The position numbers and the translations under genes are program-made. DNA of 64,000 bases from Saccharopolyspora sp. SCSIO 74807. Its GTDB lineage: Bacteria > Actinomycetota > Actinomycetes > Mycobacteriales > Pseudonocardiaceae. Location of the stretch: assembly GCF_037023755.1 (NCBI RefSeq), contig NZ_CP146100.1, positions 1,986,501-2,050,500 of the forward strand, read 5' to 3'. Under the pieces are notes generated by a model. That model ran no database searches. It was not told the DNA's origin and saw only the letters and a program-made list of their open reading frames with translations. Within the stretch, counting starts at the first letter, position 1. Each line of letters starts with the position of its first letter. This document shows positions 51,291 to 60,466 of this stretch, piece after piece.

Positions 51291-52583
51291 ATGACTTCCA
51301 GCACCGTCCGGATGCGGCCGCGCCGGGCCGCCGTGTTCTCGTTGCACACTTCGCCGCTGGAGCAGCCCGGCACCGGCGACGCGGGCGGGATGAACGTCTA
51401 CATCGCCCAGACCGCGACCAGGCTGGCCGAGCAGGGCACCGAGGTGGAGATCTTCACCCGTGCGACCTCGTCGGAGATGCCGCCCGTCGCCGAGCTGGCT
51501 CCCGGCGTGACCGTGCGGCACGTGGTGGCCGGACCGTTCGAGGGGCTGGACAAGCACGAGCTCCCCGCCCAGTTATGCGCGTTCGCGGCAGGCGCGTTGC
51601 GGGCGGAAGCGCGCCACGAGCCCGGTTTCTACGACATCGTCCACTCGCACTACTGGCTGTCCGGACAGGTCGGCTGGCTGGCGCGGGAACGCTGGGGCGT
51701 CCCGCTGGTGCACACCGCGCACACCTTGGCGAAGGTCAAGAACGCCGCGCTGGCCGAAGGCGACACCCCGGAACCGCGGGTCCGCGTGGTCGGCGAGGAG
51801 CAGGTCGTGTCCGAAGCGGACCGGCTGGTCGCGAACACCGGTGTGGAGGCCGCCGATCTGGTGGAGCTCTACGGCGCGGAACCGGAAGCGGTGGCCACGA
51901 TCCCGCCGGGAGTGGACCTGCGCCGGTTCACCCCGGGCGCTGCTGATGCGGCGCGGGCTCGGCTGGGGCTGCCCGCCGCGTCGCTGGTGTTCGCGTTCGT
52001 TGGCCGGATCCAGCCGTTGAAGGCGCCGGACGTGCTGCTGCGGGCGGCCGCGGAACTGCTCCGGCGGCGCCCCGAACTGCGCGCGGAACTGACCGTGCTG
52101 ATCGTCGGCGGTCCGTCCGGCAGCGGGCTGGACCGGCCCGAGTCGCTGCACGAGCTGGCCGCGCAGCTCGGCATCACCGACGTGGTCCGGTTCCTGCCGC
52201 CGCAGCGCGGCGAGGCGCTGGCCGACGTCTACCGCGCCGCCGACGTTGTCGCGGTGCCCAGCTACAACGAATCGTTCGGCCTGGTGGCCCTGGAAGCGCA
52301 GGCGTGCGGGACGCCGGTGGTCGCCGCGGCCGTCGGCGGGCTCCCGGTCGCAGTGGCCGACGAGCGTTCCGGACTGCTCGTGCAGGGGCACCGCATCGAG
52401 CAGTGGGCGGACGCGCTGAGCTCGGTCGCCGATCCCGCGCACCGGCGGCGGCTGGCGGCGGGCACGGTCGAGCACGCGCAGCGGTTCTCCTGGGATCGCA
52501 CCACGGAGGCGTTGCTGGACACTTATGCGCGAGCGAGGAGAACTTTCCACTCGCAGTTCAGCTTCCGGGAGGTGACGGCGTGA
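51291..52583 (+). CDS. mshA: D-inositol-3-phosphate glycosyltransferase (mycothiol synthesis)
   Basis: This 430-residue GT4 enzyme makes GlcNAc-inositol phosphate, the first step of mycothiol. Conserved parts are [33 protein letters not shown], the phosphate-binding [11 protein letters not shown], and [26 protein letters not shown] at 51291 opens directly before the first strand. It is followed by the YbjN gene with a four-base overlap, as in mycobacteria (Rv0486-Rv0487). Confidence 0.96.
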   Translation: MTSSTVRMRPRRAAVFSLHTSPLEQPGTGDAGGMNVYIAQTATRLAEQGTEVEIFTRATSSEMPPVAELAPGVTVRHVVAGPFEGLDKHELPAQLCAFAAGALRAEARHEPGFYDIVHSHYWLSGQVGWLARERWGVPLVHTAHTLAKVKNAALAEGDTPEPRVRVVGEEQVVSEADRLVANTGVEAADLVELYGAEPEAVATIPPGVDLRRFTPGAADAARARLGLPAASLVFAFVGRIQPLKAPDVLLRAAAELLRRRPELRAELTVLIVGGPSGSGLDRPESLHELAAQLGITDVVRFLPPQRGEALADVYRAADVVAVPSYNESFGLVALEAQACGTPVVAAAVGGLPVAVADERSGLLVQGHRIEQWADALSSVADPAHRRRLAAGTVEHAQRFSWDRTTEALLDTYARARRTFHSQFSFREVTA

Positions 52584-53122
52584 CCGCCGACGCGACCATC
52601 AAGTCCGCACTCGATTCGAGCGAACTCGACTACCGGCACGAGTCCCCGGGCCGGTTCTTCGTGACCTTGCCCGGCACCAAGAAGTTGCAGACCAACTGCT
52701 GGCTGATCGTCGCCGAGCACGCGCTGGTGGTGGAGGCGTTCGTGTGCAGGCAGCCGGACGAGGCGCACGAGGACGTCTACCGCTACCTGCTGCGGCGCAA
52801 CGCCAGGCTCTACGGCGTGCACTACACGATCGACAGCACCGGCGACATCTACTTGGTGGGGCGCGTCGGTTTGCACGCGGTGACCGCGGACGAGCTCGAC
52901 CGGGTGCTGGGCCAGGTGCTGGAAGCCGCCGACGGCGACTTCAACACGCTGCTGGAGCTGGGTTTCCGCACCGCCATCCGGCGGGAGTGGGGCTGGCGGG
53001 AGTCGCGCGGCGAGTCGCTGGCGAACCTCCGGCCGTTCACCGAGCTGGTGCGGCGGGACGGGCCGCTGTGGCCCGCGGACGACGCGCAGGCGCCGGAGAG
53101 CCCGGTCGGCGAGGCGCGGTGA
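52580..53122 (+). CDS. YbjN-domain protein
   Basis: This 180-residue protein has the YbjN/CesT-like alpha-beta fold: [32 protein letters not shown] and [28 protein letters not shown]. It resembles type III secretion chaperone folds, but the actinobacterial group has an unknown role. The GTG start overlaps the mshA stop, so the two are coupled. A 26-bp sequence that begins at its stop is repeated 71 bp downstream. Confidence 0.88.
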   Translation: MTADATIKSALDSSELDYRHESPGRFFVTLPGTKKLQTNCWLIVAEHALVVEAFVCRQPDEAHEDVYRYLLRRNARLYGVHYTIDSTGDIYLVGRVGLHAVTADELDRVLGQVLEAADGDFNTLLELGFRTAIRREWGWRESRGESLANLRPFTELVRRDGPLWPADDAQAPESPVGEAR

Positions 53123-53215
53123 TCGGCCCAGCTGCGTGCTCGGCCCGACTCCTGAGCGAGCGAAGCAGCTGCGGGATCGACACGACGGTGTGATCGGCCG
53201 AGCAGCGTGCTCGGC
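53119..53215. repeat. Imperfect 26-bp direct repeat
   Basis: The unit GTGATCGGCC followed by AGC-GCGTGCTCGGC occurs at 53119-53144 and 53190-53215, with two differences. The first copy contains the end of the YbjN gene. Confidence 0.65.
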
Positions 53216-53838
53216 ACAGCTGTGTGAGCAGCAGCGCCGCGCTCAGCAGAGCGGTGTGAGCGGCACGGCGGCTGGAATTCGTCCGCCTGCGAACTAGCGG
53301 ACCGCGCGGGACGGCTCGGGAGAGAGGGGGAGTCGCGAGCTCGAACCGCCCCGCGTGGGGGTCCCGCCAGCGGGCCAAGTGGGCGGGGGGCACCCCAGGC
53401 CCGGCGGGGCGCGGATCGACGGGGGAGACGAACCGCGCTCGTTCGCTCTCGCGCGATCGGGGAGTGCGTGGGAGCCGATCAGCGAGAGCAGTGACAACTT
53501 CGCAGAGTCACGCACTGGCCACAAGGCCGACGCATTACTCCGTACGAGTGATATTCGACACGGGACGTAACGCAACGAAATCGCAGGCCGGAGATCCTGC
53601 ACTGCAGAGTGATCGCCTGCTCGCACGTGTCACGGCGCCACGGTGAATCGATAACCGTAAGGTGACAAGAGCAACGAAATCCGCGAGCCGCCGCGGTCGC
53701 TCCGCGCACCCGAAGATCGTCACTCGAAACGGTGGCGCGCTGGCGCAACGTGATCAATTCGCGTCCACCGTGAAAGGCCGAGCGCCCGCCCCGAACGGCC
53801 CGGCACGCCCGCCGCGCGCCCTGGCATAACCTGAAGCC
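53123..53838. other. 716-bp non-coding interval before gpm
   Basis: The longest gap in the window. Apart from the 26-bp repeat at its start it has a G-rich stretch (about 53310-53430) and a less GC-rich stretch (about 53490-53700) that probably contains the gpm promoter. Frames on both strands have low-complexity translations and no ribosome-binding sites. Confidence 0.5.
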
Positions 53839-54585
53839 ATGACTGTCGGGACTCTGGTACTGCTGCGGCACGGGGAAAGCACCTGGAACGCCGAGAACCT
53901 GTTCACGGGCTGGGTCGACGTCCCCCTGTCGGAGAAGGGCAAGGGCGAGGCGCAACGCGGCGGCGAGCTGCTCCGCGAGACCGGGGTGCTGCCCGATGTG
54001 CTGCACACCTCGCTGCTGCGCCGGGCGATCACCACCGCCAACATCGCGCTGGACACCGCCGAGCGGCACTGGATCCCGGTGCGCCGGGACTGGCGGCTCA
54101 ACGAGCGGCACTACGGTGCGCTGCAGGGCAAGAACAAGAAGCAGACGATGGAGACCTACGGCGAGGAGCAGTTCATGCTCTGGCGCCGCTCCTACGACAC
54201 ACCGCCGCCGGAGATCGAGCCGACCGACGAGTACAGCCAGGAAGGCGACCCGCGCTACGCCGATCTCGGCGCGGAGATGCCGCGCACCGAGTGCCTCAAG
54301 GACGTGGTGGCGCGGCTGCTGCCCTACTGGGAGAGCGCGGTGGTGCCGGACCTGCGGGCCGGGCGGACGGTGCTGGTCGCCGCGCACGGCAACTCGCTGC
54401 GCGCGATGGTCAAGCACTTGGACGGGATCTCCGACTCGGACATCGCCGGGCTGAACATCCCGACCGGAATCCCGCTGCGCTACGACCTCGACGCCGACCT
54501 GGCGCCGACCAACCCGGGCGGTACCTACCTGGACCCCGATGCCGCCGCGTCGGCCGCCGCGGCCGTGGCCAAGCAGGGGCGCTGA
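53839..54585 (+). CDS. gpmA: 2,3-bisphosphoglycerate-dependent phosphoglycerate mutase
   Basis: This 248-residue enzyme has the phospho-His motif [18 protein letters not shown] (His11), the second catalytic His in AHGNSLRA, and [18 protein letters not shown] of the dPGM type. It interconverts 3- and 2-phosphoglycerate in glycolysis. The position before senX3-regX3 is as in Mycobacterium tuberculosis (gpm1). Confidence 0.96.
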   Translation: MTVGTLVLLRHGESTWNAENLFTGWVDVPLSEKGKGEAQRGGELLRETGVLPDVLHTSLLRRAITTANIALDTAERHWIPVRRDWRLNERHYGALQGKNKKQTMETYGEEQFMLWRRSYDTPPPEIEPTDEYSQEGDPRYADLGAEMPRTECLKDVVARLLPYWESAVVPDLRAGRTVLVAAHGNSLRAMVKHLDGISDSDIAGLNIPTGIPLRYDLDADLAPTNPGGTYLDPDAAASAAAAVAKQGR

Positions 54586-54748
54586 ACGAAGGGCCGCTGA
54601 ACCGAGCAGGACCGCGCCGCCGCCGGGCAATGCGCCGGGTGGCGGCGCGGATACCTTCGGTAGCCGCGCAGCCGGTCACTCGAACAGGAGATGCGCGGGC
54701 GTTCCGGCTCCGCCGCGTCCACCCGCGTCGACGCGAGCCCGGTCCACG

Positions 54749-54788
54749 GCTGAACCGCCGCGCACCGGACGGTGAACCGCGGGTGAAG
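54749..54788 (-). promoter_or_regulatory. PHO-box-like direct repeats upstream of senX3
   Basis: GGTGAAC (54771) and GGTGAAG (54782) are 11 bp apart, and a weaker GCTGAAC (54749) is 22 bp further upstream. Read on the other strand these are GTTCACC repeats with the 11-bp spacing of actinobacterial PHO boxes. They suggest phosphate control and autoregulation of senX3-regX3. Confidence 0.6.
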
Positions 54789-54871
54789 AACTCGCCGGTT
54801 CGTGTCACGGGCATCACGGATCGAGCTCGCGGGCTGGTCCACCCCCGCCGTCGCCTGCTTACGATGCTGAC

Positions 54872-56152
54872 GTGACCGCATTGGGCTATACCGCCCTGAT
54901 CATCGGCGTGCTTGCGATCGGTGTGGCGGCCGGCTTCCTGGCCGCGCGGGCGACGAGTCACCGCACCCCCAGGAGGCCGGCGGGGCCGACCGTCGCCGAC
55001 TTGCTGCAGCGGCTGGTGCACGCCACCGACAACGGCATCGTCGTGCTGAACCGCTTCGGCGACGTCGTGCTGCACAACCCGCGCGCCGACGAACTCGGCT
55101 TCGTACGGGACAACCAGGCCGACGTCCGCGCGCGCACGGCCGCCGGGCAGGCGCTGGAATCCGGGGAACCGGTCGCGGTGGACCTCTCCCCGGTCAACCG
55201 CTCGCTGCGCGGGCGGGGGCCCGCGGCGGTGCACGGCGAGGTCCGCCCGCTCGGCGACGGATTCACCGTGATCGACGCGGGCGACGAGTCCGACGCGGTG
55301 CGGCTGGAGGCGACCCGCCGGGACTTCGTGGCCAACGTTTCGCACGAGCTGAAAACTCCCGTTGGCGCGCTCGCGCTGCTGGCGGAGGCGGTGCTGGACG
55401 CGGCCGACGACCCCGAAGAGGTGCGCCGCTTCTCCACCAAGATCCTGCACGAGTCGACCCGGCTGGGAACCCTGGTCTCCGAGCTGATCGCGCTGTCCCG
55501 GTTGCAGGGCGCGGAACGGCTGCCGGAGCTGACCACCGTCGAGGTCGACGCGGTGATCGAGGAAGCGCTCGGCCGCTCCCGGGTCGCCGCGGAGTCCGCG
55601 GGCATCGAGATCGCCGTGGACGAGCCGACCGGCCTGCTGCTGGACGGCGACAGCACGTTGCTGGTCACCGCGCTGAGCAACCTGATCGACAACGCGGTGT
55701 CGTACTCCCCGCACGGTTCGCCGGTCTCGATCAGCCGCCGGATGGCGGGCGAGTTCGTCGAGATCGCGGTGACCGACCGGGGCATCGGCATCGAACCGCA
55801 GCACCAGCAGCGCGTGTTCGAGCGCTTCTTCCGGGTCGACCCGGCTCGCTCGCGCGCAACCGGCGGCACCGGGCTGGGGCTGGCCATCGTCAAGCACGTG
55901 GCCGCCAACCACGGCGGCGAGGTGAAGCTGTGGAGCAGGCCCGGCACCGGCTCCACGTTCACGCTCCGCATTCCGCGGCACGGCGCCGGGCAGGAGGAGG
56001 CCGAACCCGGCGCAGCCGGTGAGCAGGAGCAACCCGCGGACGAGGACGAACAGGGGCACGACCGGCACGCAACGGCGGATCGGGACCGCGGTGCGGACCG
56101 GGCCGTGACCGACAGCGGGAGTACGACCGTCGAAACGGGAGGAGTCCGGTGA
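54872..56152 (+). CDS. senX3: Phosphate-responsive sensor histidine kinase
   Basis: The protein has 426 residues. One N-terminal membrane helix (ALIIGVLAIGVAAGFLAARA), a PAS domain (GIVVLNRFGDVVLHNPRADELGF), the phospho-accepting H-box NVSHELKTP (His158) and the ATPase boxes SNLIDNAVSYS and GGTGLGLAIVKHV are all present. SenX3 signals phosphate limitation to RegX3. An acidic tail follows the kinase domain. The GTG start is at 54872, and the stop overlaps regX3. Confidence 0.95.
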   Translation: MTALGYTALIIGVLAIGVAAGFLAARATSHRTPRRPAGPTVADLLQRLVHATDNGIVVLNRFGDVVLHNPRADELGFVRDNQADVRARTAAGQALESGEPVAVDLSPVNRSLRGRGPAAVHGEVRPLGDGFTVIDAGDESDAVRLEATRRDFVANVSHELKTPVGALALLAEAVLDAADDPEEVRRFSTKILHESTRLGTLVSELIALSRLQGAERLPELTTVEVDAVIEEALGRSRVAAESAGIEIAVDEPTGLLLDGDSTLLVTALSNLIDNAVSYSPHGSPVSISRRMAGEFVEIAVTDRGIGIEPQHQQRVFERFFRVDPARSRATGGTGLGLAIVKHVAANHGGEVKLWSRPGTGSTFTLRIPRHGAGQEEAEPGAAGEQEQPADEDEQGHDRHATADRDRGADRAVTDSGSTTVETGGVR

Positions 56153-56829
56153 CCAGGGTGCTGATCGTGGAGGACGAGGAGTCCTTCGCCGACCCACTGG
56201 CGTTCATGCTGCGCAAGGAGGGATTCACCGCGGCGGTCGCGCCGACCGGCCAGGAGGCGCTGGACGAGTTCGACCGCAACGGCGCGGACATCGTGCTGCT
56301 GGACCTGATGCTGCCCGGCATGAGCGGCACCGACGTGTGCAAGCAGTTGCGGCAGCGCTCCGCGGTGCCGGTGATCATGGTCACCGCCCGGGACAGCGAG
56401 ATCGACAAGGTGGTCGGCCTGGAGCTCGGCGCCGACGACTACGTCACCAAGCCGTACTCGGCGCGGGAGCTGATCGCGCGGGTGCGCGCGGTGCTGCGCC
56501 GCGGCGGTGAGGCCGAGGAGCTGCTGCCGCAGGCCCTCGAGGCCGGGCCGGTGCGGATGGACGTGGAGCGGCACGTCGTCACGGTCGCGGGCGAGGAGAT
56601 CAGCCTGCCGCTCAAGGAGTTCGACCTGCTGGAGTACCTGCTGCGCAACGTGGGCCGGGTGCTCACCCGCGGCCAGCTGATCGACCGGGTGTGGGGTGCG
56701 GACTACGTCGGCGACACCAAGACCCTCGACGTGCACGTCAAGCGACTGCGTTCCAAGTTGGAACCGGACCCTGCGGAACCGCAGTACCTGGTCACCGTGC
56801 GTGGCCTCGGTTACAAGTTCGAGGTGTGA
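56149..56829 (+). CDS. regX3: Response regulator
   Basis: This 226-residue OmpR/PhoB-type regulator has its phospho-Asp52 in VLLDLMLPGMSG, conserved Lys in YVTKPYSARELIARV, and a C-terminal winged helix (LLRNVGRVLTRGQLIDRVWG ending RGLGYKFEV). It should bind direct repeats of GTTCACC type. The GTG overlaps the senX3 stop by four bases, so production is coupled. Confidence 0.96.
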   Translation: MTRVLIVEDEESFADPLAFMLRKEGFTAAVAPTGQEALDEFDRNGADIVLLDLMLPGMSGTDVCKQLRQRSAVPVIMVTARDSEIDKVVGLELGADDYVTKPYSARELIARVRAVLRRGGEAEELLPQALEAGPVRMDVERHVVTVAGEEISLPLKEFDLLEYLLRNVGRVLTRGQLIDRVWGADYVGDTKTLDVHVKRLRSKLEPDPAEPQYLVTVRGLGYKFEV

Positions 56830-56911
56830 GAACGGCGCTGCGCCGGGCTCGAACGGTTTTCCGCCCCCACCCGGACCGGCCGCCCGGTTGCGGCCGGTAA
56901 CGTTGGCGGAC

Positions 56912-57955
56912 ATGCGCCTAGGGGTGCTCGACGTCGGATCAAACACCGTCCACCTGCTCGTGGTGGACGCCTTTCGTGGTGCGCATCCGACCCCGATGAC
57001 TTCGGAGAAGACGGTGCTGCGGCTGGCCGAGCGGATCGGCCCGGAGCGCAGACTGGCCGCGGCCGACGCCGATGAGCTGGTGCGCACCGTCGCGGAAGCC
57101 GAAACCGCGGCGGTGCGGACCGGCTGCGAGGACCTGATGGGCTTCGCGACCTCTGCGATCCGGGAAGCCGAGAACTCCGCGGAAGTGCTGCAGCGGGTGC
57201 ACGACGAGACGGGTGTCGAGTTGCAAGTGCTCAGCGGCGAGCAGGAAGCGCGGCTGACGTTCCTCGCCGTGCGCCGCTGGTTCGGCTGGTCGGCCGGGCG
57301 GTTGCTGCTGGCCGACATCGGTGGCGGTTCGCTGGAGATGGCGATCGGCATCGACGAGCTGCCGGACCTGGCCGCTTCGCTGCCGCTCGGGGCCGGACGC
57401 GTCAACCGCACCAGGCTGCCGCAGGATCCGCCGAGCCAGCAGCAGGTCGGTGAACTGCGCGAATGGCTGGACGAGCAGCTCGCGCCGACCGCCGAGGACT
57501 TCCGCGCGAACGGGCGTCCGGACCGCGCGGTGGCGACGTCCAAGACGTTCCGCTCGCTGGCCCGGCTGACCGGTGCCGCCCCGGCCTCGGCCGGTCCGCG
57601 GGCGCCGCGCAAGCTCACCGCCACCGGGTTGCAGCAGCTGCTGGCGTTCATCACCCGGATGTCCTCGGCGGACCTGGCCGCGCTGGACGGGGTGAGCAGC
57701 GCCCGCGCGCACCAGCTGGTCAGCGGTGCGCTGGTCGCCGAGGCGGTGCTGCGCGCACTGCAGGTCGAAGAGCTCGACATCTGCCCGTGGGCGCTGCGTG
57801 AAGGGATCATCCTCCGGCGGCTGGACCACGCCAACGGAGAGGACCACACTGCGATGCGCACCATTGCACCGGTCGGGTCGACACCCGCGGCGCAGGCACA
57901 CGCTGATCGGGGAACTGGACGGCAAGCCCAGCAAACGGCACGGTGGGATCGATGA
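56912..57955 (+). CDS. ppx: Exopolyphosphatase, Ppx/GppA family
   Basis: This 347-residue protein of the short Ppx type has phosphate-binding motifs LDVGSNTVHLL and ADIGGGSLEMAIG, with LSGEQEARLTFLA between. It lacks the C-terminal HD domain of longer enzymes. It cleaves polyphosphate or pppGpp, which fits a gene beside a phosphate two-component system. It corresponds to Rv0496. The stop overlaps the following ATG by four bases. Confidence 0.92.
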   Translation: MRLGVLDVGSNTVHLLVVDAFRGAHPTPMTSEKTVLRLAERIGPERRLAAADADELVRTVAEAETAAVRTGCEDLMGFATSAIREAENSAEVLQRVHDETGVELQVLSGEQEARLTFLAVRRWFGWSAGRLLLADIGGGSLEMAIGIDELPDLAASLPLGAGRVNRTRLPQDPPSQQQVGELREWLDEQLAPTAEDFRANGRPDRAVATSKTFRSLARLTGAAPASAGPRAPRKLTATGLQQLLAFITRMSSADLAALDGVSSARAHQLVSGALVAEAVLRALQVEELDICPWALREGIILRRLDHANGEDHTAMRTIAPVGSTPAAQAHADRGTGRQAQQTARWDR

Positions 57956-59388
57956 GTCGGGACAGCGGGTCGGAGCACCCGAGCCAGCGCACCGTCGCGG
58001 AGCTGCTCGCCGAGTACGGCGGTGGCTCGCAGCGCAGCGCCCACCGGCGCCGCAGGCGTGCCGAGGACCCGAGCGAAACGGCTCCGCAGGCGATCATCGA
58101 CCGGGTGCTCTCGGACAGCGGGCAGATGCGGGCCATTCAGGAAGAGGTCCGGGAGCCCGGTGCCGATTCCGCGAGCGGGGCGCAGCAGCCGCCGGTTCCG
58201 CAGCCGCCCGCCGGTCCGCCGAACCCGCCGCAGGCAGGTGGTCCGGCCCCGAACGCCCAACCTCCGAATGCGCAGCCGCCGAGCGCCCAGGCTCCGACCG
58301 CGCAGCCGCCCGCCGGGAATCCGGCGAACGCGCAGCCACCGGCGCCGCAGGCCCCGCCCGCAGGCCCGCCGCCCGCGCAGCCACCTCCCGCCCAGAATCC
58401 GGCCGCCCAGAGTCCGGCCGCCCAGAGTCCGGCCGCCCAGAGTCCGGCCGCACCGAATCCGGCTGCCCAGAACCCAGCGCCCCCGCAAGCACCGCCGCCC
58501 ACCGGGCAGTTCGGCCCGTCCACCGGTCCGCAACGCGCCGCGCCGCAGCCGGGTCAAGCTCCGCCCGGCAGCGCCATGCCGCCGGAAGCCCACCAGGCCG
58601 AGGAAGAAGGCCCGGCAGTGGGCGAGAGCGGCGTGAGCTTCTGGGCCCGCCGGTTCGCCGCAGCCGGTTCGCCGCCGCGCAACGCGCCCGCCGACGCCGG
58701 TGACGGGGCGGGCCCGGACGGGCCCTCGACGGTCCAGCACCCACCGCTGGGCACCGGCTCGCAGGTCCCGCCGGTGCAGAACCCGTCGAACATGGCGGCG
58801 CCTCCGGTCGAAGGTGCCACCGAACAGCTGCCCCGGGTGCAGGCGGAAGCCAGGAGCGCGGGCGACGGCACCGCGATGATGGCCTATCCCGGCGTCGGCG
58901 AGGACGCGCCTGCGGACGACCCCTACGACTATCCCTACGAGGACTACGACTACGAGGGATACCGCCAGGACGACTACGCGCGCGGCGACTACGACGACTA
59001 CCCGGCCGGTGGTGCCGACTACGACGCTTACGACGCCGACGACTACGACGCGGCGCTGCCCGCCGGGATGGACGCCGACGACTACCGCGCCGACTACGAC
59101 GCGGACGACGAGGAGCCGCACCAGACCACCGGCAAGGAGTGGGCGGTGCTGGCGCTGCAGGGCGGCGCCGGGCTGGTCGCGGGCGGCGTGGTCTGGGTGG
59201 CGTTCCGCTGGCTGTGGACCTCCATCCCGATCGCCGCGCTGGTCGCGGCGCTGGCGATCACCGGTGCGCTGGTGTTCATCGCCCGGAAGTTCTTGCGCAC
59301 CGACGACCTGCAGACGATCCTGCTCGCGGTGCTGGTCGGCCTGATCTGCACCGTGTCGCCCGCCGCGCTGCTGCTGATCAGCCAGTGA
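57952..59388 (+). CDS. Pro-rich and Asp/Tyr-rich membrane protein (Rv0497-like)
   Basis: The 478-residue protein has four parts. A charged N terminus (VAELLAEYGGGSQRSAHRRRRRAEDPS) is followed by a Pro/Ala/Gln tract with a 15-bp DNA repeat. Next comes an acidic Tyr-rich stretch (DYPYEDYDYEGY, DYDDYPAGGADYDAYDADDYD), and then two or three membrane helices (VLALQGGAGLVAGGVVWVAFRWLW, IPIAALVAALAITGALVFIA, LLAVLVGLICTVSPAALLL). It shares position with Rv0497. The cytoplasmic part should be disordered. Confidence 0.8.
   Translation: MSRDSGSEHPSQRTVAELLAEYGGGSQRSAHRRRRRAEDPSETAPQAIIDRVLSDSGQMRAIQEEVREPGADSASGAQQPPVPQPPAGPPNPPQAGGPAPNAQPPNAQPPSAQAPTAQPPAGNPANAQPPAPQAPPAGPPPAQPPPAQNPAAQSPAAQSPAAQSPAAPNPAAQNPAPPQAPPPTGQFGPSTGPQRAAPQPGQAPPGSAMPPEAHQAEEEGPAVGESGVSFWARRFAAAGSPPRNAPADAGDGAGPDGPSTVQHPPLGTGSQVPPVQNPSNMAAPPVEGATEQLPRVQAEARSAGDGTAMMAYPGVGEDAPADDPYDYPYEDYDYEGYRQDDYARGDYDDYPAGGADYDAYDADDYDAALPAGMDADDYRADYDADDEEPHQTTGKEWAVLALQGGAGLVAGGVVWVAFRWLWTSIPIAALVAALAITGALVFIARKFLRTDDLQTILLAVLVGLICTVSPAALLLISQ
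58393..58467 (+). repeat. Five tandem 15-bp units (Q-S-P-A-A)
   Basis: CAGAGTCCGGCCGCC repeats five times with few changes inside the Pro-rich membrane protein gene, encoding QNPAA, then QSPAA three times, then a variant. Length variation is likely between strains. Confidence 0.8.
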
Positions 59389-59459
59389 GCCCGGTCGCGC
59401 CGCGCATGCCCGGCTCCGGCGGGCTTGCCCGGGGAAGGCGGGGCGGCACCGGGCGGCGG

Positions 59460-60371
59460 GTGAGCGCGACGGTAGGGCAGGAGATGGCACCGCAAGCACA
59501 GCCGGCTCCGCTCGACCAAGCGCGTCCGGAGATCCCGGTGGGCCTGTCCAGCGCCTCGGTGTGGCCGCAGCCCGCGCGGGCTGCTTTCGAGATGGCCGCC
59601 GACCTGGGCTTCGACGGGGTCGAGGTGATGGTGTGGGCGGACGCGGTCAGCCAGGACGTCGACGCGCTGCACCGGCTGGCGCAGGAGCACGGGGTGCCGA
59701 TCCTCGCGGTGCACGCGCCGTGCCTGCTGATCACGCAGCGGGTGTGGTCGCCGGAACCGGAGGAGCGGCTGCGCCGGGCGGTGGCGGCCGCGAGTGATCT
59801 CGGTGCCTCGACGGTCGTGGTGCATCCCCCGTTCCGCTGGCAGCGCCGCTACGCCGACGGCTTCGGCGAGCTGGTCGGCGAGCTGGAGGAGACCAGCGGC
59901 ATCCGGGTCGCGGTGGAGAACATGTTCCCGATCCGCCCGCCGAACCGGCTGAACCGGTTGCGCGGCGGCCGGTCCTCGGGGCTGTCGGCGTTCACGCCCT
60001 CCCCGGACCCGACCGACGTCGGCTACCGCAGCTACACGCTGGACATCTCGCACGCCGCGGCGGCGCACGCGGACGTGCTGGAGCTGTACAAGCGGATGCA
60101 GGACCGGCTGGCGCACGTGCACCTGGCGGACGGCACCGGCGCTCCGCGTGATGAACATCTCGTCCCCGGCCACGGCGGCCAGCCGTGCGCGCAGGTCTGC
60201 GAGGCGCTGGCCGCGGACGGGTATCCCGGCTCGGTGGTGCTGGAGGTCAACACCCGCAAGGCGCGCACACCGCAGGAACGGGCTGCGCAGCTCGCGGAGG
60301 CGCTGGTGTTCTGCCGACTGCACCTGCAGGCGCCGGGCGCGCCTCGACAGGATGCTCCGCACACCGGGTAG
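59460..60371 (+). CDS. Xylose-isomerase-like TIM-barrel protein (Rv0498-like)
   Basis: This protein of about 303 residues has the AP-endonuclease-2/sugar isomerase fold: VGLSSASVWPQPARAAFEMAADLGFDGVEVMV, AVHAPCLL, STVVVHPP, VAVENMFP, LDISHAAAAHADV and LAHVHLADGTG. His, Glu and Asp residues for the metal site are present. The reaction is unknown. GTG at 59460 is used; the ATG at 59484 has AGGAG touching it, too close to act as its own site. Confidence 0.85.
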   Translation: MSATVGQEMAPQAQPAPLDQARPEIPVGLSSASVWPQPARAAFEMAADLGFDGVEVMVWADAVSQDVDALHRLAQEHGVPILAVHAPCLLITQRVWSPEPEERLRRAVAAASDLGASTVVVHPPFRWQRRYADGFGELVGELEETSGIRVAVENMFPIRPPNRLNRLRGGRSSGLSAFTPSPDPTDVGYRSYTLDISHAAAAHADVLELYKRMQDRLAHVHLADGTGAPRDEHLVPGHGGQPCAQVCEALAADGYPGSVVLEVNTRKARTPQERAAQLAEALVFCRLHLQAPGAPRQDAPHTG

Positions 60372-60466
60372 TGATCAACTTCCTCGCGGGTTCGTAGAAT
60401 CGTGCTCATGAATAATCTGCGCGTCTCGCCCGGAAACGGGCCGCGCCGGCACTTCGCAGGCCACGC

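Noticed and set aside
58393-58467. Short tandem repeat considered as a CRISPR array
   Set aside because: Units are 15 bp without spacers and lie in frame in a coding region.
54958-59499. A 1513-codon open frame on the minus strand opposite senX3, regX3, ppx and the Pro-rich gene
   Set aside because: High GC leaves few stops on the opposite strand. The translation is low-complexity Arg/Ser/Ala and Val-rich repeats, while the plus strand has well-known genes.
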